Positions 1-6,432 of a DNA stretch of 16,118 nucleotides are shown piece after piece. A program made the translations under genes and the position numbers. The DNA is from DASTHS01 sp035718085 (lineage in GTDB: Bacteria > Actinomycetota > Acidimicrobiia > Acidimicrobiales > Palsa-688). Positions within the stretch are counted from its first letter, which is position 1. Each line of letters starts with the position of its first letter. The notes beneath the pieces were generated by a model that saw only the letters and a program-made list of their open reading frames with translations, was not told where the DNA came from and did not search any database. The stretch is from positions 1 to 16,118 of the forward strand of contig DASTHS010000010.1 in assembly GCA_035718085.1 (NCBI GenBank), read 5' to 3'.

Positions 1-30
1 GGCTCTCCTGACCCATCCGTGGGTGGTTGA
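1..30 (+). repeat. Left terminal inverted repeat of the ISL3 element
   Basis: The 30 bases match the reverse complement of 1357-1386 at 25 positions, including an uninterrupted outer GGCTCTCCT and an inner ATCCGTGGGTG. Mismatches are at repeat positions 10, 13, 14, 26 and 29. Confidence 0.92.
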
Positions 31-108
31 GGGCGGCTGGTGACGGGCACGCCGCCCCCTGCCTAGCTTTTGGGCTGTCTAGGTCCATGAGCGAGGAGAG
101 GGAGCGGC

Positions 109-1359
109 GTGCTGGGCAAGAAGGTATGGCGACGGCTGCTCGGTGTCGACACCGACACCGTGATCGAGCGGGTCGGCTTCGACGAGGATGCTGACGCGGT
201 GGTCGCCTCGGTCCGGCCCCGGCGGCGTGGCCCGCTGGCGTGTGGCCGTTGCGGGCGGCCGTCGGCCCGCTATGACCGGGGTGAGGGCCGGCGGCGGTGG
301 CGGACCCTGGATCTCGGCGAGCTGCGCTGCTATCTCGAGGCGGATGCCCCGCGGGTGGTCTGTGACATCCACGGGGTGATCGTGGCCAAGGTGCCGTGGG
401 CCCGTCACGGCGCCGGGCACACCGGGAGCTTCGATGATCTGGTGGCGTGGCTGGCGGTCCACTCGTCCAAGACGGCGGTGTGCGAGTTGACCCGGATCGC
501 CTGGGCGAGCGTCGGGGCGATCATCGCCCGTGTCGTCGCGGATGCCCGCGCCGAGCGTGACCCCTTCGATGGGCTGACCCGGATCGGGATCGACGAGATC
601 TCCTACAAGCGCGGCCACCGCTACCTCACCGTCGTGGTCGACCATGCGACGGGCCAACTGATCTGGGCGGCGGTCGGACGTGACAAGGCCACCCTCGCCA
701 AGTTCTTCGACCTCCTCGGCGCCGAGCGAGCCAAGAAGATCAAGGTCGTGACCGCAGACGCGGCGGGCTGGATCGGCGATGTCGTCGCCGAACGCTGCGG
801 TCAGGCGGTGCTGTGCATCGACGGCTTCCACGTGGTGCAATGGGCGACCGACGCCCTCGACCAGGTCCGACGCGAGACCTGGAACGCGGCGCGGCGGTCG
901 GGGATGCGCGCCCACGCCAGAGACCTCAAGGGCGCCCGCTACGCCCTGTGGAAGAACCCCGCCGACCTCACCGAACGACAGCAGGCGAAGCTCGCCTGGG
1001 TCGCCACCGTGAACAAGGGCCTCTACCGGGCCTACCTGCTCAAAGAGCAGCTTCGTGCGGTCATCGCCACCAAGAACGCCGGCGCCATCTCGATGCTCGT
1101 CAAGTGGTGCGCGTGGGCCGCACGGTCCCGGCTAGCGGCGTTCGTCGACCTCGCCCGACGCATCCGGCGCAACATGGCCGGGATCCTCGCCGGGCTGCTC
1201 AACAACATCTCCAACGCGATCGTCGAGTCGACCAACACCAAGCTGCGGGTCCTGACCCGGATGGCGTTCGGGTTCCGTCAACCCGAGCACCTCATCGCCC
1301 TCGCCCTCCTCGACCGGGGCGGCTACACCCCCGACCTGCCCGGCCGGATCCCGACGTGA
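109..1359 (+). CDS. ISL3-family transposase
   Basis: A 416-residue DDE transposase that would cut and join the ends of the surrounding element. The N-terminus has the ISL3-type zinc ribbon (C45, C48, then C85 and H88), followed by the family signature VPWARH near 96-100. The catalytic domain shows IDEISYKRGHRYLTVVVD (162-178), a second acidic segment VVTADAAGW (213-221), CIDGFHVVQWA (236-246), and NNISNAIVESTNTKLR (365-380), with E373 the likely last catalytic acid. Length is normal for the family and the frame is uninterrupted, so it may be active. The GTG start is preceded by a strong purine-rich site (GGAGAGGGAG, 94-103). The stop codon lies inside the right inverted repeat, so transposase coding fills the element almost to its edge. 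Confidence 0.93.
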   Translation: MLGKKVWRRLLGVDTDTVIERVGFDEDADAVVASVRPRRRGPLACGRCGRPSARYDRGEGRRRWRTLDLGELRCYLEADAPRVVCDIHGVIVAKVPWARHGAGHTGSFDDLVAWLAVHSSKTAVCELTRIAWASVGAIIARVVADARAERDPFDGLTRIGIDEISYKRGHRYLTVVVDHATGQLIWAAVGRDKATLAKFFDLLGAERAKKIKVVTADAAGWIGDVVAERCGQAVLCIDGFHVVQWATDALDQVRRETWNAARRSGMRAHARDLKGARYALWKNPADLTERQQAKLAWVATVNKGLYRAYLLKEQLRAVIATKNAGAISMLVKWCAWAARSRLAAFVDLARRIRRNMAGILAGLLNNISNAIVESTNTKLRVLTRMAFGFRQPEHLIALALLDRGGYTPDLPGRIPT

Positions 1360-1386
1360 ATCACCCACGGATCAGTGAGGAGAGCC
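1357..1386 (-). repeat. Right terminal inverted repeat of the ISL3 element
   Basis: Inverted copy of bases 1-30 (25 of 30 identical). It contains the transposase stop codon (1357-1359) and ends with GAGGAGAGCC, which doubles as a ribosome binding site for the next frame. Confidence 0.92.
1377..1383 (+). promoter_or_regulatory. Ribosome binding site supplied by the IS end
   Basis: GAGGAGA lies 7 nt before ATG 1391 and belongs to the terminal inverted repeat, not to the interrupted gene. It therefore gives the truncated dehydrogenase frame a new translation start. The spacing and the complementarity to the 16S tail are good; use in the cell is inferred. Confidence 0.6.
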
Positions 1387-1390
1387 CACC

Positions 1391-2566
1391 ATGGGCGGCG
1401 GGATCGCGATGAACTTCGTCAACGCAGGCATACCGGTCACGATCGTCGAGACTGAGCCCGAAGCGCTCGAGCGTGGACTTGCCGTGGTGCGGGCGAACTA
1501 CGAGCGCAGCGCCCGCAATGGCCGCTTCCCGATCGCCGACGTCGACCGTCGGATGCAGATGATCACCGGGTCGCTGTCCCTCGATGACCTGGCCTCGGCC
1601 GATCTGGTGATCGAAGCCGTCTTCGAACGAATGGACATCAAGAAGGATGTGTTCACCAAGCTCGACGCGATCTGCAAGCCCGGCGCGGTGCTGGCGACCA
1701 ACACCAGCGGGTTGAACATCGACGAGATCGCCGCGGTGACGGGGCGACCGGAGTCGGTGATCGGTCTGCACTTCTTCTCCCCGGCCAACGTGATGCGCCT
1801 GGTCGAGGTCGTGCGGGCCGACCACACTTCGAAGACAGTTATCAACACGGCGATGCAGGTCAGCCGGCGCATCGGCAAGCTGGCCGCGCTCGTCGGTGTC
1901 TGCCCGGGATTCGTTGGCAACCGGATGCTGGCCCAACGCACCCGGGAGGCCGGAGCGCTGCTCGACGAGGGCGCGATGCCGTGGGATATCGACCGGGCGC
2001 TCTACGACTTCGGCTTCGCCATGGGTCCGTTCCAGATGATGGACCTCGCCGGGCTGGACATCGGCTGGGTCAAGGAGCGCTCGGCTGGCGAGACGATCCG
2101 CGACAGGCTGTGCGAGCTCGGGCGTCGCGGGCAGAAGACCGGTGCCGGCTACTACGACTACGACGCGAACCGCAATGGTTCACCCTCACCGGTGACCGAG
2201 GGCATCGTCGCGGAGTTCGTCGAGCGCAGCGGACGGCCGCCGCGTCCGTTCACCCGAGAGGAGATCGTCGAGCGCCTGATCTACCCGATGATCAACGAGG
2301 GGGCGAAGATACTCGACGAGGGCAAGGCCATTCGGGCTTCCGACATCGACATCGTATGGATCAACGGCTACAACTGGCCGGCGTACCGCGGTGGTCCTAT
2401 GTTCTACGCGGACCAGATCGGCCTCGGCCGGATCCTCGCCTGTCTACAGGAGCTGACAGCCACCGCCGGTCCGCAGTGGACACCGGCGCCACTGATCGAG
2501 CGACTCGTCGCCGACCACAAGCGGCTCTCCGACGTGCGGGCGGCGGGCGGGAACGTGCGGGAGTGA
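1391..2566 (+). pseudogene. 3' part of a FadB/FadJ-type bifunctional beta-oxidation enzyme, cut by the IS (3-hydroxyacyl-CoA dehydrogenase domains)
   Basis: The 391 codons encode the dehydrogenase half of an enzyme that normally couples enoyl-CoA hydratase to NAD-dependent 3-hydroxyacyl-CoA dehydrogenase and is usually about 700 residues. The frame begins MGGGIAMNF, the second half of the GxGxMGGG dinucleotide loop. The first beta strand and the hydratase domain are missing, being left of the IS. The rest is intact: E20 ending the second strand, GLHFFSPANVMRLVEVV with the catalytic pair H127/E139, N177 in FVGNRML, and a second C-terminal domain with NGYNWPAYRGGPMFYAD (325-341). ATG 1391 was probably an internal Met codon that now has an IS-derived ribosome binding site. 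Without the complete Rossmann loop, activity is unlikely. The downstream thiolase would be its pathway partner. Confidence 0.85.
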
Positions 2567-2611
2567 CACCGTCGGGCCGGTTCGGCCACCCAGACGGCGT
2601 CGGTGACTGTG

Positions 2612-2630
2612 GTCTAGCATCACCCTAGAC
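2612..2630 (+). promoter_or_regulatory. Possible promoter/operator upstream of the thiolase gene
   Basis: In the 189-bp gap between the two beta-oxidation genes, GTCTAG and CTAGAC form a perfect inverted repeat with a 7-bp spacer, overlapping a -10-like TAGCAT (2615-2620). Further on, CAATGGATTCCG (2666-2677) recurs as CAATGGGTTCCG (2681-2692), a 15-bp period. A regulator site near a promoter is one reading; no factor can be named from sequence. Confidence 0.3.
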
Positions 2631-2755
2631 GTCATCATCGATGGACTCTGTTCGGGATTGCGATCCAATGGATTCCGATGCAATGGGTTCCGGCCGCGGC
2701 TTCGCGCCTTGGTCGACGTCTGGGCCGGATCGATCGAACGAAGGGAAATCCCGAG

Positions 2756-3931
2756 ATGCGTGAAGCAGTTGTCGTCTCCTATGCCCGTACCGGTCTGGCC
2801 AAGTCGGCCCGCGGCGGCTTCAACATGACGCCGGCGATGTCGATGGCCGCTCACGCCATCGGGCACGCCGTCGCCAAGTCGGGTGTCGAGCCCGAGGCGG
2901 TCGAGGACGTCTATCTCGGCAACGGGGCCCATGGCGCCGGAAATCTCGCCCGCTTGTCGGGCCTGCTGGCCGGCCTGCCGGCGACGACGGCGGGCGCCAC
3001 CATCCAGCGGCACTGCTCGTCCGGTCTCAACGCGATAGCGCTCGCCGCAAACTACATCAAGGAGGATGGCGCCGACATCGTCGTCGCCGGGGGCGTCGAG
3101 TCCATCTCCATGCCCAACCCCGGGTTCGGCGGGTCGGCCAACATGGACCCGAAGCTCACCGATATGTACCCGGCGATCTATATGGCCATGATTCAAACCG
3201 CCGACATCGTCGCCGAGCGGTACGGCGTTAGCCGCGAGGCGCAGGACGAATACTCACTGCAATCACAGCAGCGGATGGCCAAGGCCCAAGAGCACGAGCT
3301 CTTCGTCGATGAGATCGTTCCGATGGCGACAAAGATGAAGCTCGTCGATCGGGAAACCAAGGAAGAGACGATCGTCGACAAGGTCGTCGACCGCGACGAG
3401 TGCAATCGTCCCGACACCACGATCGAGGGACTTGCCAAGCTCAAGCCGGTGCGGGGCGACGGCAACTACATCACCGCCGGCAACGCCAGCCAACTCTCCG
3501 ACGGTGCCGCCGCGCTGGTATTGATGGAGGCGGCCGAGGCGGAGCGCCGTGGGTTGACGCCGATGGGCGCCTTCCGGGGCTGGGCAGTCGCGGGCTGCGA
3601 GCCCGATGAGATGGGTATCGGCCCGGTCTTCGCGGTGCCGCGCCTGTTGAAGCGCCATGGCCTGACGGTCGACGACATCGACCTGTGGGAGCTCAACGAG
3701 GCCTTCGCCAGCCAGTGCTTGTACTCACGTGACCGGCTCGGGATCGATCCCGACAAGTACAACGTCAACGGTGGATCGATCGCCGTCGGCCATCCGTTCG
3801 GGATGACCGGGGCCCGCTGCGCCGGGCACATCCTCCAAGAAGGTAAGCGCCGCGGGGCGAAGTGGGGTGTTGTGACGATGTGTATCGGCGGAGGTCAGGG
3901 CGCCGCGGGGCTGCTCGAGATCTTCTCCTGA
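2756..3931 (+). CDS. Thiolase, acetyl-CoA acyltransferase (FadA type)
   Basis: A 391-residue thiolase for the last step of beta-oxidation, splitting 3-ketoacyl-CoA with CoA into acetyl-CoA and a shortened acyl-CoA. It has the nucleophile motif QRHCSSGLNAI (C87), NEAFA (314-318), GHPFGMTGAR (H346) and CIGGGQG (C376). Both active cysteines and the histidine are present and the length is normal. ATG 2756 is chosen over an in-frame ATG 26 codons upstream because AAGGGA sits 9 nt before it and MREAVVVSYARTG is the usual family N-terminus. The interrupted dehydrogenase lies just upstream on the same strand. Codon use is looser than in genes to the right: 7 of the 30 codons after the start end in A or T. 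The chain-length preference cannot be told. Confidence 0.95.
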   Translation: MREAVVVSYARTGLAKSARGGFNMTPAMSMAAHAIGHAVAKSGVEPEAVEDVYLGNGAHGAGNLARLSGLLAGLPATTAGATIQRHCSSGLNAIALAANYIKEDGADIVVAGGVESISMPNPGFGGSANMDPKLTDMYPAIYMAMIQTADIVAERYGVSREAQDEYSLQSQQRMAKAQEHELFVDEIVPMATKMKLVDRETKEETIVDKVVDRDECNRPDTTIEGLAKLKPVRGDGNYITAGNASQLSDGAAALVLMEAAEAERRGLTPMGAFRGWAVAGCEPDEMGIGPVFAVPRLLKRHGLTVDDIDLWELNEAFASQCLYSRDRLGIDPDKYNVNGGSIAVGHPFGMTGARCAGHILQEGKRRGAKWGVVTMCIGGGQGAAGLLEIFS

Positions 3932-3965
3932 CCGGTGCGAAGCCAAAGGGGATACCCAGCCAGCT

Positions 3966-3991
3966 GGGCCGCTATCCGGGGTCGCTGGGAG
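3966..3991 (+). repeat. Short diverged duplicate of the 3' end of the 53-codon gene at 4409
   Basis: These 26 bases match 4522-4546 except for one substitution and one extra G (GGGCCGCTATCCGGGG here against GGGCCGCTACCCGGG). The matched stretch encodes GRYPGRWE in the small gene. Here the extra G breaks the frame, so this is likely the end of a lost second copy. Confidence 0.4.
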
Positions 3992-4131
3992 TGGCTAGCT
4001 TGCAATGGGGGCGAGATGTCCGTCTCGAACACCTCCTTGGCCACCACGACTCGCAGCGACGGGTCGGGTGCTGCGCGAGGCACGACAGCAGCGTCGTCTT
4101 GCCGAGCCGGGCGGCGCCGGCGACGCCGACC
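3985..4131 (-). pseudogene. Remnant of a CpaF/TadA-type secretion ATPase (P-loop region), frameshifted
   Basis: On the minus strand one frame reads VGVAGAARLGKTTLLSCLA, a Walker A loop. A second frame continues APDPSLRVVVAKEVFETDI and then SPPLQAS. Joined across one frameshift near 4070 they resemble the actinobacterial CpaF segment (GSGKTTLLSCLAAELDPSLRVVVAEEVFEADVPLPNVAS, as recalled from family knowledge). CpaF powers assembly of Flp/Tad pili. About 50 residues of an enzyme of roughly 400 or more survive, with a TAG immediately before the P-loop, so nothing functional is left. No other tad gene is nearby. Another AAA-type ATPase is possible, but the LRVVVAKEVFETDI stretch favours CpaF. Confidence 0.45.
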
Positions 4132-4158
4132 TAGAGAGGCCGGCACGCACAGTTCGTC

Positions 4159-4230
4159 GTGGGCCCTGGGACGAGCCTGGCGGCCGAGCACTCACTGTGG
4201 GCTCTGCGACGAGCCCTGGTGGCCGAGCAA
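4159..4230 (+). repeat. Two-copy tandem repeat, 38-bp period
   Basis: GTGGGCCCTGGGACGAGCC-TGGCGGCCGAGCA (4159-4190) is followed by GTGGGCTCTGCGACGAGCCCTGGTGGCCGAGCA (4197-4229). They differ by three substitutions and one indel. The indel changes reading frame between the copies, fitting decayed coding sequence. Confidence 0.6.
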
Positions 4231-4359
4231 GCGGTGACCGTGCCGGTCACCTCGCAGGTGAACCTGGCACCCGGCGACGTGATCGACCCCGTGCTGCACC
4301 AGAACGGCAGCGGCCCGGCGGTGGGCGCCGGCCTGGTCGTCACCGTCGACGTCGAGTAG
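4159..4359 (+). pseudogene. Fragment resembling the end of a phage tail / C1q-like beta domain
   Basis: The last 42 codons (from 4234), VTVPVTSQVNLAPGD followed by VIDPVLHQNG and VGAGLVVTVDVE, look like the terminal strands of compact beta domains found in phage tail proteins, with the typical aGD-x-v-qNsG turn. Only one of those codons ends in A or T, which indicates real coding selection until recently. Upstream, codon quality falls inside the tandem repeat and no domain is recognisable, so this is most likely a 3' remnant of a larger gene. A short intact ORF starting at GTG 4159 or GTG 4234 is the alternative. The family assignment rests on pattern only. Confidence 0.3.
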
Positions 4360-4408
4360 CGCTTACCCGCCCGGCCGTCACAGCCCGTCCGTAGGCTTGG
4401 CCGGCATC

Positions 4409-4570
4409 GTGACCCGGCTCTGCGCCCACGGCTCGGCTCCGGTGACGTTCACGCCCCAGCCGGGCGAGGCGACCTGCCCGGCGTGCGTGCTCGAGCAGTA
4501 CCTCACCGCGACGGGCGTGCAGGGCCGCTACCCGGGTCGCTGGGAGCCCTCCGGCTACGGGCGGCGCTGA
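4409..4570 (+). CDS. Small putative zinc-binding protein, 53 residues
   Basis: Begins VTRLCAHGSAP and ends GRYPGRWEPSGYGRR. C5, H7, C23 and C26 (CAH and CPAC) could ligate one zinc ion; the rest is basic and aromatic. 51 of 53 codons end in G or C, as in the housekeeping genes to the right, which supports real coding. I do not recognise the family. There is no clear Shine-Dalgarno; a -10-like TAGGCT lies 11 nt before the GTG, so a leaderless or very short-leader message is possible. A damaged copy of its 3' end lies at 3966-3991. Small zinc proteins of this type are common in phages and mobile elements, matching the fragmentary surroundings. Function unknown. Confidence 0.5.
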   Translation: MTRLCAHGSAPVTFTPQPGEATCPACVLEQYLTATGVQGRYPGRWEPSGYGRR

Positions 4571-4577
4571 GAGCCGC

Positions 4578-4751
4578 CTACAGGCCGAAGGAGCGCAGCA
4601 GCCGGCGGCTCAGGGTGCCCTCCGTCCGGTAGACCCGGCGGCGCACCTGCCGCTTCACCACCGCTTTCGGGCCACGGCTGGCCGCCCGGGCGCCAGCGGA
4701 GAGGCGCGCCACCCGGTAGAGCTGCGAGGTGAATGACCGGCGACGTGCCAT
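4578..4751 (-). CDS. Small strongly basic protein, 57 residues
   Basis: Starts MARRRSFTSQLYRVARLS and ends TEGTLSRRLLRSFGL. It is rich in Arg and Lys, with amphipathic helical character and no Cys, membrane segment or signal peptide. 51 of 57 codons end in G or C. An in-frame start 32 codons upstream (4847) exists, but that extension is low in recognisable coding character. The ribosome binding site for ATG 4751 is weak. The ending runs tail-to-tail into the small zinc protein gene, with 7 bp between the stop codons. A nucleic-acid-binding role would suit the composition, but no family or function is assigned. Confidence 0.45.
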   Translation of the reverse strand: MARRRSFTSQLYRVARLSAGARAASRGPKAVVKRQVRRRVYRTEGTLSRRLLRSFGL

Positions 4752-4877
4752 GGACGTGATCTTTGCCCTGCCCGTCGTCGCCGTCAACGGGTCACGCGGC
4801 GCGGAGACGTCGGCGCAGCACGCGCCGGTCAAGGGTGGTGAACCCACCCCCGATGCCGGGTCGACGGCCGTAGGCGA

Positions 4878-5093
4878 CTAGTCGAACGGGCCGGAGACCT
4901 CGGGGACGCTCGGTTCCTGCGCACGCGCCGCCCGGTTACGAAACGGTGGGGGCGGTCCACGTCGCAGCACGGCCGGCCGCCGGCCGCCGGCCGCCGGCCG
5001 CCGCTCCTCGGTCCACGCGCCGACCGCCGGCAGCGGCCGGAACCATGCGGGCAGGCCGGCCCGGCCGGCTTCCCGCATCTGGCACAGGCGCAT
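4878..5093 (-). CDS. Unrecognised reading frame with a 7-bp tandem repeat inside
   Basis: 71 residues from ATG 5093 (MRLCQMREAGRAGLPAWF...). The frame is open further upstream to about 5223 (…LSIAEDAYRRMRLCQ), but I see no normal start there. The first part has good G/C third positions and looks protein-like. After the GGCCGCC repeat (4975-5002) the codons become irregular and the sequence turns Pro/Arg rich. In the next frame after the repeat a different open stretch, CCDVDRPHRFVTGRRVRR, continues. This suggests the repeat has shifted the frame of a once longer gene. Product unknown; it may be a broken gene. Confidence 0.3.
   Translation of the reverse strand: MRLCQMREAGRAGLPAWFRPLPAVGAWTEERRPAAGGRRPAVLRRGPPPPFRNRAARAQEPSVPEVSGPFD
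4975..5002 (+). repeat. Heptanucleotide tandem repeat, four perfect copies
   Basis: GGCCGCC is repeated four times without error, preceded by a partial GGCC. Seven is not a multiple of three, so any change in copy number shifts the frame of the minus-strand ORF spanning it. Confidence 0.85.
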
Positions 5094-5254
5094 CCGGCGG
5101 TAGGCGTCCTCGGCTATGGAGAGTCGGACGCCTCGTCGGGGACCGACCGGCGGCCAGCAGGCGCCATCGGTGCCGATGCTACGGGCGGCCGTGGGCCAAG
5201 ACGCCGGGCACCCTCGCTGTGCTCAGCCTGTCCTCAGCTAGTCCTCAGCACAGT

Positions 5255-5284
5255 GAGAAGTGGCGAGAAGTGAGGAGAACTGTT
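5255..5284 (+). repeat. Three 10-bp iterons
   Basis: GAGAAGTGGC, GAGAAGTGAG and GAGAACTGTT begin at 5255, 5265 and 5275, one helical turn apart. Just upstream TCCTCAGC occurs at 5231 and 5242, and CTGTGCT/AGCACAG (5217-5223, 5247-5253) form an inverted pair. The region lies beyond the 3' end of ychF. A protein-binding array or a remnant of an attachment region are both possible. Confidence 0.4.
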
Positions 5285-5346
5285 GAGCGGGAAAACCCCG
5301 GTCGGACGGCGTTTCGGTGCCATGGTCGCAGGTCGCCGAGCTGCCT

Positions 5347-6432
5347 CTAGACGTTGAAGCGGAACTCCAGCACGTCTCCGTCGCGCATCACGTAGTCCTT
5401 GCCCTCGATGCGGGCCTTGCCGGCGGCGCGCACCGCGGCGATCGACCCGGCGGCGACGAGGTCGGCGTAGCTGATGACCTCCGCCTTGATGAACCCACGC
5501 TGGAAGTCGGTGTGGATCACCCCGGCGGCCTGCGGGGCGGTGTCGCCGATGTGGATCGTCCACGCCCTGGTCTCCTTCGGGCCGGCCGTGAGGTAGGTCT
5601 GCAGCCCGAGGGTGCGGAACCCCACGTGCACCAGCCGGGCCAGGCCGGGCTCGCCCAGACCGTAGCCCTCGAGCAGCTCGGCCTGGTCGCCGGGCGCCAA
5701 GGTGGCCAGCTCGGCCTCGATGGCGGCGCAGAGCACCACCGACTCGGCCGGCGCCACCAGAGCCGCCAGCTCGTCGTGGTAGGCGCCGTCGGCGATGTGG
5801 TCCTCGTCGACGTTGAACACGTAGACGAACGGCTTGGCCGTGAGCAGGTGCAGGTCGCGCAGCGGGTCGCCGTCGAGCTCGCCGGCGGCGACGGCGGCGG
5901 AGATCAGCCGCCCGTCGTCGAGCACCGCCCGCGCCGCGGTGACGGCCTCGAGCACCGGCTGGAGCTCCTTCTTCATGCGGGCCTCGCGCTGGAGGCGCCC
6001 GAGGCGGTTGTCGACGGTCTGCAGGTCGGCGAGCACCAGCTCCGTGGTGATGGTGGCGATGTCGTCGACGGGGGACACCTTGCCGTCGACGTGGATGACG
6101 TCGGGATCGTCGAACGCCCGCACCACCTGGCAGACGGCGTCGGTCTCGCGGATGGCGGCGAGGAACTTGTTGCCCAGCCCCTCCCCCTCGGAGGCGCCCC
6201 GCACGATGCCGGCGATGTCGACGAAGGTGACGTCGGCCGGCACGACCCGCTCGCTGGCGAACATCCCGGCGAGCACGGCCAGGCGGGGGTCGGGCACGCC
6301 GACCACCCCGACGTTCGGGTCGATCGTGGCGAAGGGGTAGTTGGCGGCCAGGACCGCGTTGCCGGTCAGGGCGTTGAACAGCGTGGACTTGCCCACGTTG
6401 GGCAGGCCGACGATGCCGATGGATAGGCCCAC
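5347..6432 (-). CDS. ychF: Ribosome-associated ATPase/GTPase YchF (OLA1 family)
   Basis: A 361-residue Obg-superfamily P-loop NTPase, a cytosolic ribosome-associated protein that in characterised relatives prefers ATP over GTP. It shows GLPNVGKST (9-17), the switch FATIDPNVGVVGVPDPRL, the G3-like DIAGIVRGASEGEGLGNKFL, the NVDE base-recognition motif, and a C-terminal TGS domain ending GDVLEFRFNV. Length matches the family. GTG 6432 is chosen because GIVGLPNVGKST must be close to the N-terminus and AGAGGTGAG lies a few bases before it; longer in-frame openings upstream have no coding character. A -10-like TACCCT (6473-6468, minus strand) gives a leader of about 30 nt. It is divergent from ald. 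Confidence 0.97.
   Translation of the reverse strand: MGLSIGIVGLPNVGKSTLFNALTGNAVLAANYPFATIDPNVGVVGVPDPRLAVLAGMFASERVVPADVTFVDIAGIVRGASEGEGLGNKFLAAIRETDAVCQVVRAFDDPDVIHVDGKVSPVDDIATITTELVLADLQTVDNRLGRLQREARMKKELQPVLEAVTAARAVLDDGRLISAAVAAGELDGDPLRDLHLLTAKPFVYVFNVDEDHIADGAYHDELAALVAPAESVVLCAAIEAELATLAPGDQAELLEGYGLGEPGLARLVHVGFRTLGLQTYLTAGPKETRAWTIHIGDTAPQAAGVIHTDFQRGFIKAEVISYADLVAAGSIAAVRAAGKARIEGKDYVMRDGDVLEFRFNV

Larger units (their letters stand above)
1..1386 (+). mobile_element. Complete ISL3-family insertion sequence
   Basis: One transposase gene is bounded by terminal inverted repeats that start at base 1 and end at base 1386; both outer ends read GGCTCTCCT inward. The length (about 1.39 kb) and single-gene layout fit ISL3. 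Family members usually make 8-bp target duplications; on the right the candidate target is CACCATGG (1387-1394). The left flank is outside the window, so the duplication cannot be tested here. The element is inserted in the same orientation as the beta-oxidation gene it interrupts. That the window begins exactly at the IS end suggests a contig break at a multi-copy element (inference). Confidence 0.92.

Noticed and set aside
3950..3977. Hairpin GGATACCCAGC/GCTGGG..TATCC after the thiolase gene as terminator
   Set aside because: The stem is interrupted by a 4-nt bulge, has no U-tract, and overlaps the duplicated fragment; too weak to call.
4750..4881. Plus-strand ORF MDVIFALPVVAVNGSRG...
   Set aside because: Overlaps the start of the better-supported basic minus-strand ORF, no ribosome binding site or domain, mixed third positions.
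3932..5346. tRNA gene or CRISPR array in the gene-poor stretch
   Set aside because: No cloverleaf with a GTTCRANNC arm was found by eye, and the repeats present are too short and too close together for a CRISPR array.
5317..6426. Plus-strand open frame of 369 codons opposite ychF
   Set aside because: Exactly antisense to a clear ychF gene, with shadow-type composition and no motif.
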